5,121 nt of DNA from Chloroflexota bacterium (lineage in GTDB: Bacteria; Chloroflexota; Dehalococcoidia; Dehalococcoidales; RBG-16-60-22). Where the stretch lies: the NCBI GenBank assembly GCA_025358235.1, contig JANYKH010000244.1:1-5121 (forward strand), read 5' to 3'. Below, piece by piece: positions 1 to 5,121 of this stretch (positions within the stretch are counted from its first letter, which is position 1; each line of letters starts with the position of its first letter). A program made the translations under genes and the position numbers. The notes under the pieces are model-generated. The model saw nothing but the letters and a program-made list of their open reading frames with translations, ran no database searches and was not told the origin of the DNA.

Positions 1-429
1 CTTGAGCCGCTTATCCGCGGCGTGGCGGTCTCCGTCGGCATCGGTTTTATCAACCATGAGATCATCGATTATATCAACATCTATCAGGCAACAAAACTGG
101 CCATGAAAGTGGCTGTCGAGCAGCTTAATCCCTCCCCGGAATATCTGCTCATCGATTACCTGGTAGCCCCGGATATTATCAAGCCCCAAAAGGGCGTGCC
201 CTACGGGGACACCGTCTGTTTTTCCATCGCCTGCGCCTCGATCATCGCCAAAGTGGCACGCGACCGCCTCATGGACCACTACGAAACAAAGTACCCGGGT
301 TACGGCCTTGGCAACCATAAAGGCTATTGCACTGCGGAGCATAAAAACTGTCTCGAAAAACTGGGGCCGTCATTTATCCACCGCCGCTCCTGGGAACCCG
401 TGCAGGAAAACGGGGAAAATGGACCGTAA
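1..429 (+). CDS. rnhB: Ribonuclease HII, C-terminal part (5' end outside window)
   Basis: RNase HII cleaves the RNA strand of RNA-DNA hybrids and nicks at single ribonucleotides left in DNA, in the cytoplasm. The frame is open from base 1, so the N-terminal part with the first two acidic residues of the family (the DEAGRG-like motif) lies outside the window. The visible 142 residues carry the rest of the signature: LLID, whose Asp at 154-156 matches the third catalytic acid; GD with Asp at 208-210, the fourth; then SIACASIIAKVARDR, a YPGYG...HKGY block and the terminal GP..IHRRSW motif. Two small departures: the usual KGD is YGD, and AAAS is ACAS. The end of the gene overlaps yraN by 11 bases, a common arrangement that implies one transcript. 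The family call is secure; activity cannot be judged without the N-terminus. Confidence 0.95.
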   Translation, partial: LEPLIRGVAVSVGIGFINHEIIDYINIYQATKLAMKVAVEQLNPSPEYLLIDYLVAPDIIKPQKGVPYGDTVCFSIACASIIAKVARDRLMDHYETKYPGYGLGNHKGYCTAEHKNCLEKLGPSFIHRRSWEPVQENGENGP

Positions 430-784
430 GAGCACCGGGGAGCTGGGCGAAAAGCTCGCCGCGGAATATCTTGTCCGCCACGGCTATGCCATCATCGAGA
501 CCAACTACCGCACTCGCGGCGGCGAGATCGATATTGTGGCCAAACAGGGTGGTTGCCTCGTTTTCGTCGAGGTACGCGCCAAGCGCAATACCAACTTCGG
601 CACGCCTGAAGAGTCCATTACTCAAACGAAGATGAGCAAACTGCGGGCCACAGCGGAGCAGTACTACCAGGCGCGGGAAAATCTGCCGGAAGCCTACCGG
701 ATTGATGTTATCGCTATAGAGTTTGGGCGGGGCGCTTTACCGGCGCGGATAGAGCACTACGAGAACGCGGTGGGGGCAGAATAG
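419..784 (+). CDS. yraN: YraN family (UPF0102) nuclease-like protein
   Basis: This is a 121-residue protein of the YraN/UPF0102 family, small proteins with a PD-(D/E)XK (RecB/Holliday-junction-resolvase-like) fold whose cellular role is poorly defined. The length is normal for the family. The N-terminus has the G.xGE..A..YL..HGY helix-strand pattern (residues 7-23), then N29-Y-R31 and GGEIDIVA at 34-41 with E36 and D38, and VFVEVRAKR at 48-56 with E51 and the basic residue of the E-x-K/R pair at R53. RIDVIAI (94-100) is the conserved late strand. The ATG at 419 is chosen because the family begins at this point; a longer ATG at 308 in the same frame would lie entirely inside rnhB. A purine stretch (AGGAAAACGGGG) precedes the ATG. 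The 11-base overlap with rnhB suggests translational coupling. The identification is firm; the biochemical function is not established. Confidence 0.94.
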   Translation: MDRKSTGELGEKLAAEYLVRHGYAIIETNYRTRGGEIDIVAKQGGCLVFVEVRAKRNTNFGTPEESITQTKMSKLRATAEQYYQARENLPEAYRIDVIAIEFGRGALPARIEHYENAVGAE

Positions 785-814
785 GCAACCCCAACATAGA
801 GCAATATCCCATTA

Positions 815-829
815 AGTTATTTTTTAACT
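815..829. repeat. Small AT-rich inverted repeat after yraN
   Basis: AGTTA and TAACT flank a TTTTT spacer in the AT-rich part of the 785-934 gap. Five A/T-rich pairs are too weak for a convincing intrinsic terminator, so this is either a minor regulatory palindrome or chance. The gap otherwise holds only the promoter listed separately. Confidence 0.2.
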
Positions 830-874
830 CAAATTTTATCCATTTCCGGCAGACAAAGGCCCCTGAAATCATGG

Positions 875-903
875 TTGACACTGCTCCATTTTAGGGCTAA
901 AGT
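875..903 (+). promoter_or_regulatory. Sigma-70/SigA-type promoter for the lipoprotein pair
   Basis: A perfect -35 box TTGACA (875-880) is followed by exactly 17 bases and a -10 candidate TAAAGT (898-903), which matches four of six consensus positions. Transcription would start near 910, giving a leader of about 25 bases before the ATG at 935. It stands in the only sizeable gap on the plus strand, so it would drive the Cache lipoprotein and, 22 bases after it, the DUF62 lipoprotein independently of rnhB-yraN. No clear operator was seen next to it. Confidence 0.6.
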
Positions 904-924
904 GCGGTTACTGTTGCCCCTGTT

Positions 925-929
925 AGGAG
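925..929 (+). promoter_or_regulatory. Ribosome binding site that fixes the Cache lipoprotein start
   Basis: AGGAG lies 5 bases before the ATG at 935. The same frame could be opened at a TTG at 875, but that TTG is the first three bases of the -35 box and has no such site. The start at 935 also puts the Lys-Lys and hydrophobic core of the signal peptide at the N-terminus. Confidence 0.75.
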
Positions 930-934
930 ATTTC

Positions 935-1447
935 ATGAAAAAGGTCGCCGTAATGCTTGGCTTATGCCTGATAATTCTTCTTCCGTTAATCGGATGTTCC
1001 AATACCGCTGCTCTGAGCGGCCTGGATTCTAAAAAAGAGACGGCAGTGGCCGTGGTTCATTCGGCGGCGGTGGGGCTGAGCGGGGTCATGGGCAACTACA
1101 AGACCGAACCGGACCGCGTCAATTTTATCCGGGCCTACGCTGATCCTGTCCGGTTCTATACTGACCAGACCGGGTACTTTTTCGTTTACACCATGGATTC
1201 TTTGAACGTGGCCCTGCCCAATCCCAAAGAATTGGAGGGGCAGAACCTGTATAATCACCAGGACTCAAAAGGGAACTACCCCATCCGCAGTTTGGCCGCT
1301 GCCGCCAAAAACGGCGGGGGATTCGTGGAATATTACTGGATTAAGCCCGGCGCCCCGTCAACGGAAGAACAGCGCAAAATCAGCTACGTCGAGCCTATTC
1401 CCGGCACCAATTATTTCATCGGCACGGGAGTTTACGCTGGAAATTAA
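935..1447 (+). CDS. Single-Cache-domain lipoprotein
   Basis: This 170-residue exported protein probably binds a small ligand outside the membrane. Residues 1-21 form a lipoprotein signal peptide: Lys2-Lys3, a hydrophobic core, and lipobox LIGC with the lipidated Cys at 21. The rest resembles a single Cache domain (sCache_2-like). It starts with a long helix at about 33-68, then has a GYFFVYTMDS strand pair (80-89), a NPKELEG..LY..QDSKGNYPI loop (96-117), a GGGFVEYYW strand (117-125), and YVEPIPG with FIGTGVY near the end (141-167). Such domains are usually the outer part of chemoreceptors or sensor kinases. Here there is no transmembrane helix after the domain and no signalling output, so the protein would act alone or with a partner. 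The next gene, 22 bases downstream and also a lipoprotein, is the obvious candidate. The fold call is strong; the ligand is unknown. Confidence 0.88.
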   Translation: MKKVAVMLGLCLIILLPLIGCSNTAALSGLDSKKETAVAVVHSAAVGLSGVMGNYKTEPDRVNFIRAYADPVRFYTDQTGYFFVYTMDSLNVALPNPKELEGQNLYNHQDSKGNYPIRSLAAAAKNGGGFVEYYWIKPGAPSTEEQRKISYVEPIPGTNYFIGTGVYAGN

Positions 1448-1469
1448 TCACTAAAAGGGGAACTGTTCA

Positions 1470-2351
1470 TTGAAAAAAATAGGGCTGATAATTGCTTCAC
1501 TGCTAATCCTTTTTTCCGTTTTTAACACGGTCGGGTGCACGGAAAAGCCCAAAACATCTCTTCCTGTGGTACTGTTAACGGATTTTGGCAGCGCTGACTA
1601 CCGCGTTCCACAGCTCAAGGGCATCATGTACAGCAGTTTTCCGGAAATGCGGTTAATCGACGCCTCGAATGACGTGCCGGCCTTTGACATACCCACCGGA
1701 GCGTTTATTCTGGATGTAGCCGCTCGGGAATTCCCCCGGGACACCGTATTCGTGGGCATTATCTCGCCATATTCCCAGACTGAAATGAGATATCTGGTGG
1801 TTACCACCAACAAAAATCAGATATTTGTGCTGCCGGATAACGGACTGATTACCTATGTCGCGCGGAACACGAGCCTGAAAAGTGTTTTCAATATCACGAA
1901 TCAAAAGTTGTTTGACCAGCCGATAAATGAACTGGCGGCCGAACGGATCGAAGGTAAAATTGGGGCGCTTATTGCGTCCGGTTACCGGCTGCAGGACGTG
2001 GGTCCGGAACTGCCCGGCCCCAGAATGCTCGATATTCAAGAGCCGGTTATTGCTAACAACAGGCTGCTGGGCACGGTAACATACGTCGATAATTTCGGGA
2101 ATTGCGTAACGAACATCTCTGCCAAAGCCGTCAGCGATTTTGGTTTAAGGCCCGGAGCAGGCATTCAGGTAAGCGTTGGTCAGATCAATATTTCCGCCAA
2201 ATACGGCATGATATATTCGGACGTTGCGGTGGGTAAAGAAGTAGCGTTTGTGAACAACAATCTTGGTTTCCTTCAGCTATCGATGAATATGGGCAGTTTC
2301 AGCAAAACGCACAATGTAAAAGCCGGGGCCAAGATCGAGATCGGAAAGTAA
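1470..2351 (+). CDS. Exported DUF62 (SAM hydroxide adenosyltransferase/halogenase family) lipoprotein, catalytic residues altered
   Basis: DUF62 proteins bind S-adenosylmethionine; the common type hydrolyses it to adenosine and methionine, and relatives include the SAM fluorinase and chlorinase. This 293-residue protein shows the family frame: LTDFG (36-40), LKGIMYS (49-55), a VPAFDI..GAF stretch (69-79), FP.DTVFV (88-95), PDNG (122-125), a VGPEL block (177-181), DNFGNCVTNI (207-216) and LGFLQLSMNMGS (265-276). It begins with a lipoprotein signal (Lys2-Lys3, hydrophobic core, TVGC with Cys23), which implies an outer membrane-surface location, unusual for the fold. The DPGVG-like motif reads SPYSQ, so the catalytic Asp is Ser99; Arg107 remains. 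The FHGRD motif is gone, and the only His in the protein is His281 near the C-terminus. A SAM- or adenosine-binding role without classical hydrolysis is an inference. The TTG start at 1470 follows AAGGGG at a 9-base spacing. Confidence 0.88.
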   Translation: MKKIGLIIASLLILFSVFNTVGCTEKPKTSLPVVLLTDFGSADYRVPQLKGIMYSSFPEMRLIDASNDVPAFDIPTGAFILDVAAREFPRDTVFVGIISPYSQTEMRYLVVTTNKNQIFVLPDNGLITYVARNTSLKSVFNITNQKLFDQPINELAAERIEGKIGALIASGYRLQDVGPELPGPRMLDIQEPVIANNRLLGTVTYVDNFGNCVTNISAKAVSDFGLRPGAGIQVSVGQINISAKYGMIYSDVAVGKEVAFVNNNLGFLQLSMNMGSFSKTHNVKAGAKIEIGK

Positions 2352-2385
2352 GGGGAGGTTAGTCTGAGGATATCTCCCTCTTTAA
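2352..2385. terminator. Weak hairpin between convergent genes
   Basis: GGGAG (2353-2357) can pair with CTCCC (2374-2378), extended by one G-T pair, with a loop of about 16 bases and a short TCTTT on the plus side. It sits where the DUF62 gene and the hydrolase gene converge (7 bases between stop codons), where a bidirectional terminator would be expected. The stem is short and the T-run poor, so this is tentative. Confidence 0.25.
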
Positions 2386-3147
2386 AATCTCATAGAACCG
2401 GTCTCTAGCCTGTTTTTCCCGCCATGGACTGTGGCCGCATTTTTCCAGCAGGATGAAGCTGAAGTCCCTTAATATTCTCGTGAGCGGCAGCTTAACCCCG
2501 TCCGCGGGGTGAGTGTCATAATCTCCGTGGATGGCCAGCACCGGGCACTTTATCAGTTTCCCCAGCTTCAGCAATTCCCCTGATGCCCGCAGTTGTTCCG
2601 CCTCGGCCCACACGCCCTGATAGGCTTTGTAGTCGCACACGAGGGGAGGGGAATCGGGGAGCAGGGGGTCAACCAAGTCGATCGATGCAGCCAGTTCGCC
2701 GTAACGGGCCAAAAGCTGGTCTTTGTCCGGCGCATCCGGATCGTCAAGCCGGTAGGCCAGCGAAAGAAATTCCTGTTTATGGTCCTCAGAAAGCCTTGAC
2801 CAGCGCGCATGCCTCACCTGTTCGGCATATTTGGGCTCAAACGGGGGACTGCTGACCAGCACCAGTTTCTTGACTAGGCCGTGATTCTTGGCCGCCAGGA
2901 TGAAGCTGAGCCAGGCCCCCCACGAATGCCCCACCAGTATCACCGGCAATTGACCCTCTGTTTCCAGCACGGTCTTGAGTTCGTCTAATTGTCCCTGGAT
3001 GGTGTGCGCCGACTGTAGCGGTTCGAGAATACCGCTGGATTTACATAATACCTGCGCCACAGGGGCCATCTCGCCGCGCGCGCCGGGTCCGCCGTGAATC
3101 AATGCGATTTTAAATGGCTTATCCCCGTAAGTCCTGAGATTATCCAT
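2359..3147 (-). CDS. Alpha/beta hydrolase (proline-iminopeptidase-like)
   Basis: This 262-residue cytoplasmic alpha/beta hydrolase has every core element. HGGPG (18-22) is the oxyanion-hole motif shared with proline iminopeptidases. GHSWG (73-77) is the nucleophile elbow with Ser75. HGDYDTHP (207-213) carries the acidic residue (Asp209 or Asp211), and CGHSPW (237-242) gives the catalytic His239. A helical cap lies at roughly 105-190. There is no signal peptide or membrane segment. HGGPG suggests peptidase or lactonase-like activity, but the substrate cannot be read from the sequence. The ATG at 3147 is the only plausible start, since an in-frame TAA lies four codons upstream at 3157-3159. No good Shine-Dalgarno site precedes it. 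The gene follows the zinc-ribbon gene on the same strand by 128 bases and converges on the DUF62 gene. Functional linkage to either is not shown. Confidence 0.9.
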   Translation of the reverse strand: MDNLRTYGDKPFKIALIHGGPGARGEMAPVAQVLCKSSGILEPLQSAHTIQGQLDELKTVLETEGQLPVILVGHSWGAWLSFILAAKNHGLVKKLVLVSSPPFEPKYAEQVRHARWSRLSEDHKQEFLSLAYRLDDPDAPDKDQLLARYGELAASIDLVDPLLPDSPPLVCDYKAYQGVWAEAEQLRASGELLKLGKLIKCPVLAIHGDYDTHPADGVKLPLTRILRDFSFILLEKCGHSPWREKQARDRFYEILKREISSD

Positions 3148-3163
3148 ACGGATAGTTTACTAT
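3141..3163 (-). promoter_or_regulatory. Inverted repeats over the hydrolase start codon
   Basis: Two short inverted repeats overlap here: TATCC/GGATA with a 4-base loop (3141-3154), which includes the ATG, and ATAGT/ACTAT with a 2-base centre (3152-3163), where a Shine-Dalgarno site would be expected. They could form an operator or a structure that hides the start. Arms of five bases make chance possible. Confidence 0.25.
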
Positions 3164-3178
3164 GTTACCCGTTTGCAT

Positions 3179-3199
3179 GGATACAGCGTGGCTGTACCC
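3179..3199 (-). repeat. Stem-loop in the gap between zinc-ribbon gene and hydrolase
   Basis: TACAGC and GCTGTA (six pairs) flank a 3-base loop, with one mismatch and then two further G-C pairs outside. It lies 32 to 52 bases upstream of the hydrolase start. No T-run follows on the minus strand, so it is not a standard intrinsic terminator; it may be a factor-dependent stop, a processing site or an operator. Apart from this, and a purine-rich run on the minus strand at 3198-3213, the 3148-3275 gap shows nothing clear. Confidence 0.4.
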
Positions 3200-3275
3200 T
3201 TTCCTCTCCCCTTAAACAACTTAATCAACCCCACAGAGGATGGTGGTGAGGGGACACTACTACAGCCCTGTCGAA

Positions 3276-3743
3276 TTACGCCAGCTTGGCCCCGCACTTG
3301 TCGCAGAACTTTTCGCCCGGCTTTATCGGGTCGCCGCATTTGGGGCAGAACTTTTTGCCTCCGGCAGCCGCGGCCATCGTCGTCCCGCAGCCCGCGCAGA
3401 ATTTAGCCCCGGCAGGGTTTGAAGCCCCGCATTTGGGGCAGTTGGCCGCGCCGATGCCGGGCGCCGCGCCGGGGACAGCCTGTGTGAGGGGCGGTCGGGT
3501 GGCGGTGGTTAACATAGCCGGCATTTTATCCGGCGGCGTCAGGGCCTTCCGCAAAATCTCGGAGAACTGGCTTCCATCGATGCTGGCGACCAGACCTTGC
3601 GTTCCGCTGATGCCCACCAGCCACAGGTAGTTGCTGCCTCGCGTTAACAGCATGGCCTCGTGGCCGATAACCCCATCGACGCCAGCAGATGAGACTCCTA
3701 TTGCCGCCTTGCTGATGTCGTGCACGGCACTGTCACGTATCAC
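3276..3743 (-). CDS. Double zinc-ribbon protein, probably the 3' part of an interrupted gene
   Basis: Read from a GTG at 3743 this gives 155 residues. The C-terminus holds two CPxCG zinc ribbons: Cys102/105 with 116/119, and Cys133/136 with 147/150, each expected to bind one Zn. A Pro/Ala/Gly-rich linker (about 70-100) leads to them. The first 70 residues look like the end of a folded domain, with a strand pair around YLWLVGI and GLVASIDGSQF and a helix. The start is poor: GGAG is only 2 bases from the GTG, and there is no other ATG, GTG or TTG back to 3815. The frame stays open upstream of the GTG to the TAG at 3813-3815, and this is the same frame as the gene ending at that TAG. I think this is the C-terminal part of that protein. 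Zinc ribbons of this type often mediate protein or nucleic-acid contacts; the role here is unknown. Confidence 0.75.
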   Translation of the reverse strand: MIRDSAVHDISKAAIGVSSAGVDGVIGHEAMLLTRGSNYLWLVGISGTQGLVASIDGSQFSEILRKALTPPDKMPAMLTTATRPPLTQAVPGAAPGIGAANCPKCGASNPAGAKFCAGCGTTMAAAAGGKKFCPKCGDPIKPGEKFCDKCGAKLA

Positions 3744-3812
3744 ATCTCCCGCAGACGTCAGCGAATAAAGGGTCAGATCAGGTTGCCCGTCTTCGTTTTT
3801 ACTCAGTAATCC

Positions 3813-3815
3813 CTA
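3813..3815 (-). other. In-frame TAG dividing one apparent gene in two
   Basis: The minus-strand codons are TGC AAG TAG GGA TTA CTG. The frame is open for 226 codons before the TAG and for 178 sense codons after it. One C-to-T change from CAG (Gln) would account for it. The residues across the site read smoothly as a helix, then a strand-turn-helix resembling the end of a winged-helix domain (LEELCK, stop, GLLSKNEDG, then LYSLTSAGDVI). Confidence 0.6.
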
Positions 3816-4493
3816 CTTGCATAGTTCTTCCAGCCCGGCGGTCACGCCTTCTGCCTTGAAACGACCTGCGATCGGCACCGGAAATACTTTGTCCAGCATC
3901 AGCAGTGGCCAGCGGAAGTCCTCCGCAGCGGCGTCTTCCAGACGCTCCATTACCTCCTGCCGGCTGAAACTGGTGGGCGGCTCGATGTGTGTCAGCATGG
4001 AGAGGTAGCGCCCGTAGCGGAAATAGTCCATCACCGCAATCAGCACAATGGCGGTGTTGGCGGTGAGTGTTCTGGTCAAATTGGCAGGTTTTGGTACGGC
4101 GTTTACTGCCAGCGCGTTCCCCAGCATCCTTTCTATTTTATCAGCCGGCTGCAGGCTGACTGCGAATTGTCCATCAGTCAGGGCCAGCGCCGCTACGGAA
4201 TCCCTCGTTTCCGGCCGCCAGGCCAGGTAGATTCTGGTAACGGTTTCATCCGCGATGCTGTAATTGACGCGGGCCACCTGTGAGGGCGCCAGCAGCATGG
4301 CCATCGCCTTAACGTAGTCATCCCTTTGGGCTTTATCGATTTTGGCGAATTCCGCCAGGACGGCCTCTTTGCCATCGATTTCTAACTTCGGCACCAGCGA
4401 GAGGATGTTTTCGGCTGAACCGGGTTGCCGCGCGAGGAATGACAGCTCCCCGATCGTAAGGATTAACGCGTCGAAATTTGTGTCCAGCTTCAC
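3813..4493 (-). CDS. Unrecognised protein, N-terminal part of the interrupted zinc-ribbon gene
   Basis: I do not recognise this 226-residue protein. It has no signal peptide or membrane segment and looks mixed alpha/beta. A helical N-terminal part (1-70) is followed by a strand-rich block with YLAWRPETRDSVAALAL and DGQFAVSLQPADKIERMLG (about 82-118), a hydrophobic helix near 135-150, and a C-terminal helical part. The DGQF-then-helix pattern recurs as DGSQFSEILRKAL after the TAG, a weak internal duplication which suggests that both halves belong to one protein. The GTG at 4493 is preferred because AAGGCGG lies 8 bases upstream. A TTG at 4523 would add 10 residues and overlap the preceding ORF by 14 bases. 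Read through the TAG the product would be 405 codons ending in two zinc ribbons. Its neighbours upstream are also unknown, so no pathway can be proposed. Confidence 0.7.
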   Translation of the reverse strand: MKLDTNFDALILTIGELSFLARQPGSAENILSLVPKLEIDGKEAVLAEFAKIDKAQRDDYVKAMAMLLAPSQVARVNYSIADETVTRIYLAWRPETRDSVAALALTDGQFAVSLQPADKIERMLGNALAVNAVPKPANLTRTLTANTAIVLIAVMDYFRYGRYLSMLTHIEPPTSFSRQEVMERLEDAAAEDFRWPLLMLDKVFPVPIAGRFKAEGVTAGLEELCK

Positions 4494-4501
4494 GTCATTT
4501 G

Positions 4502-4508
4502 CCGCCTT
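4502..4508 (-). promoter_or_regulatory. Ribosome binding site supporting the GTG start at 4493
   Basis: On the minus strand AAGGCGG, close to the AAGGAGG consensus, stands 8 bases before the GTG at 4493. The site is downstream of the alternative TTG at 4523 and so cannot serve it. It directly follows the stop of the preceding ORF, as in a normal operon junction. Confidence 0.6.
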
Positions 4509-4509
4509 T

Positions 4510-4656
4510 TTATTTTGTTGCAAACCACTTCAGTATATCGCTGTAGCTGTTTTCGATTTCTTTCTTGGTCAGTTCAATAAACTGTTTCTGTCCATCTGTC
4601 CCCAGGGCTTTCAGAGCATCCTGTGGGGCACTTTGGATGCCGTTAGCCACTTTCAT
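4510..4656 (-). CDS. Short unknown ORF, probably the frameshifted C-terminus of the upstream gene
   Basis: From the ATG at 4656 this gives 48 residues: a charged, mostly helical segment (DALKALG..GQKQFIELTKKEIENSYSDILKWFATK pattern) with no signal, membrane segment or known motif. A GTG at 4695 in the same frame is the only earlier start, and the frame closes at a TAG at 4714-4716. Neither start has a Shine-Dalgarno site. The frame becomes continuous with the upstream gene if one A is removed from a four-A run just before the ATG, and the joined residues (GVDPK then LMKVANG) read naturally. I therefore favour a C-terminal tail split off by a +1 frameshift over a separate small gene. It ends just before the ribosome binding site of the next gene. 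Confidence 0.5.
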   Translation of the reverse strand: MKVANGIQSAPQDALKALGTDGQKQFIELTKKEIENSYSDILKWFATK

Positions 4657-5121
4657 CAGTTTTGGGATCGACACCGGGAAGTCCGGCCAGTTCACGGGCT
4701 TTCTGCATCCGACCTAGCGCCTTACTTGCGGTCTTGGCGTCGTTAACCGCTTTCGGCATCGCGTCCAATTGCTGTTTAGCCAGTCCGGGGATTTCCTTTT
4801 CGGGAATCTTGGGGCCGCCGTTATTGAGCTGGGTAAAATCACCCTTCGCGGCCTGGTTCAGTGCATGCTGGTCGGTGATGGTTTCCGCTCCCGCTTTGTA
4901 ACTGCGGATGGTGCCGTCCGCCTTGGGCTGGTACACCGTGGTGGTGCCCTGGGTTGCCTGGCGGGCCTGGGTGTAGTTGGTGGGGTAGGAATCCGCATGG
5001 CCTGATGTTTCGCCAAACCCATGATAAGCTTTAAAATCCACATCATCGGGGGTCAACTTGCTGTTCTTCAGGTTCTTGGTCACCGCATCATTCAGTGTCT
5101 TGGGGAAAGCTTGCTGGTTCA
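4643..5121 (-). CDS. Unrecognised polar protein, N-terminus outside window
   Basis: The frame is open to the right edge, so the start lies outside the window; the internal GTG at 5083 is not a credible start because coding-like sequence continues upstream of it. About 158 residues are visible. They are polar, rich in Thr, Gln, Asn, Ala and Lys, without Cys and without a membrane segment. The first part has PDDVDFKAYHGFGETSGHAD and a TVYQPKADGTIRSYKAG stretch that looks like beta-strands. The second half, from about PEKEIPGLAKQQLDAMPKAV, looks helical. The last ten residues before the TAA at 4643-4645 (GVDPKTDESG region) are probably out of frame, because a one-base deletion would continue the protein into the next ORF. 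I do not recognise a family. It forms a tight minus-strand series with the zinc-ribbon gene downstream. Confidence 0.6.
   Translation of the reverse strand, partial: NQQAFPKTLNDAVTKNLKNSKLTPDDVDFKAYHGFGETSGHADSYPTNYTQARQATQGTTTVYQPKADGTIRSYKAGAETITDQHALNQAAKGDFTQLNNGGPKIPEKEIPGLAKQQLDAMPKAVNDAKTASKALGRMQKARELAGLPGVDPKTDESG
4660..4663 (-). other. Candidate +1 frameshift at a four-base homopolymer
   Basis: The minus strand reads CCC AAAA CTG ATG AAA. With four A bases the upstream gene ends at a TAA at 4643-4645; with three it continues into the 4510-4656 ORF. Single-base homopolymer indels are typical of both gene decay and sequencing error. Confidence 0.45.

Noticed and set aside
771..793. 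Inverted repeat TGGGG/CCCCA at the yraN stop as a terminator
   Set aside because: It has only five pairs, a 13-base loop and no T-run after it.
2583..2855. Plus-strand ORFs opposite the hydrolase gene
   Set aside because: Their residues have low-complexity Pro/Arg/Gly-rich composition with no motif, while the minus-strand frame carries a full set of alpha/beta hydrolase motifs.
3207..3254. Long-range pairing TCCCCTTA with TGAGGGGA in the 3148-3275 gap
   Set aside because: The loop is 32 bases, one pair is a wobble, and the arms are simple G/C runs likely to occur by chance.
3286..3630. Plus-strand ORF with repeated HLGQN/HLSQN phrases opposite the zinc-ribbon gene
   Set aside because: The repeats are the complement of the CPxCG zinc-ribbon codons; there is no independent evidence for a plus-strand protein.
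3276..5121. Possible type VII (ESX-like) secretion accessory locus, with the two-fold-looking protein compared to EspG
   Set aside because: There is no WXG or LXG protein, no FtsK-type ATPase and no clear sequence match; the resemblance is only a weak internal repeat.

Overview
The window looks like chromosomal DNA of moderate GC from a bacterium, most likely a Firmicute of the Clostridia/Negativicutes type. The pointers are the rnhB-yraN gene order, purine-rich Shine-Dalgarno sites, GTG/TTG starts and several small lipoproteins. The sequence alone does not name a genus. There is no RNA gene, insertion sequence or CRISPR array, and no gene-free stretch longer than about 150 bases.

Left part, plus strand (1-784): the 3' end of rnhB (RNase HII) overlaps a complete yraN (UPF0102 nuclease-like protein) by 11 bases, an ordinary housekeeping pair. 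The 150-base gap that follows holds a good sigma-70-type promoter (TTGACA, 17 bases, TAAAGT).

Middle part, plus strand (935-2351): two lipoprotein genes 22 bases apart, probably co-transcribed from that promoter. The first encodes a short single-Cache-domain lipoprotein. The second encodes a DUF62 (SAM hydroxide adenosyltransferase / halogenase family) protein with its own lipoprotein signal, so a normally cytoplasmic fold appears to be exported. By eye it lacks the Asp and the His of the family's Asp-Arg-His catalytic set. This pair is the most interesting intact part of the window.

Right part, minus strand (2359-5121): an alpha/beta hydrolase with a complete Ser-Asp-His set converges on the DUF62 gene, only 7 bases apart. 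Upstream of it lies a group of genes I do not recognise, entering from the right edge: a polar protein (partial), a short ORF joined to it by an apparent +1 frameshift at a 4-base homopolymer, and a protein interrupted by an in-frame TAG whose downstream half ends in two CPxCG zinc ribbons. Read through the TAG, it is one 405-codon protein. Two single-base disruptions within about 850 bases mean decay, sequencing error or recoding; the sequence alone cannot decide which.
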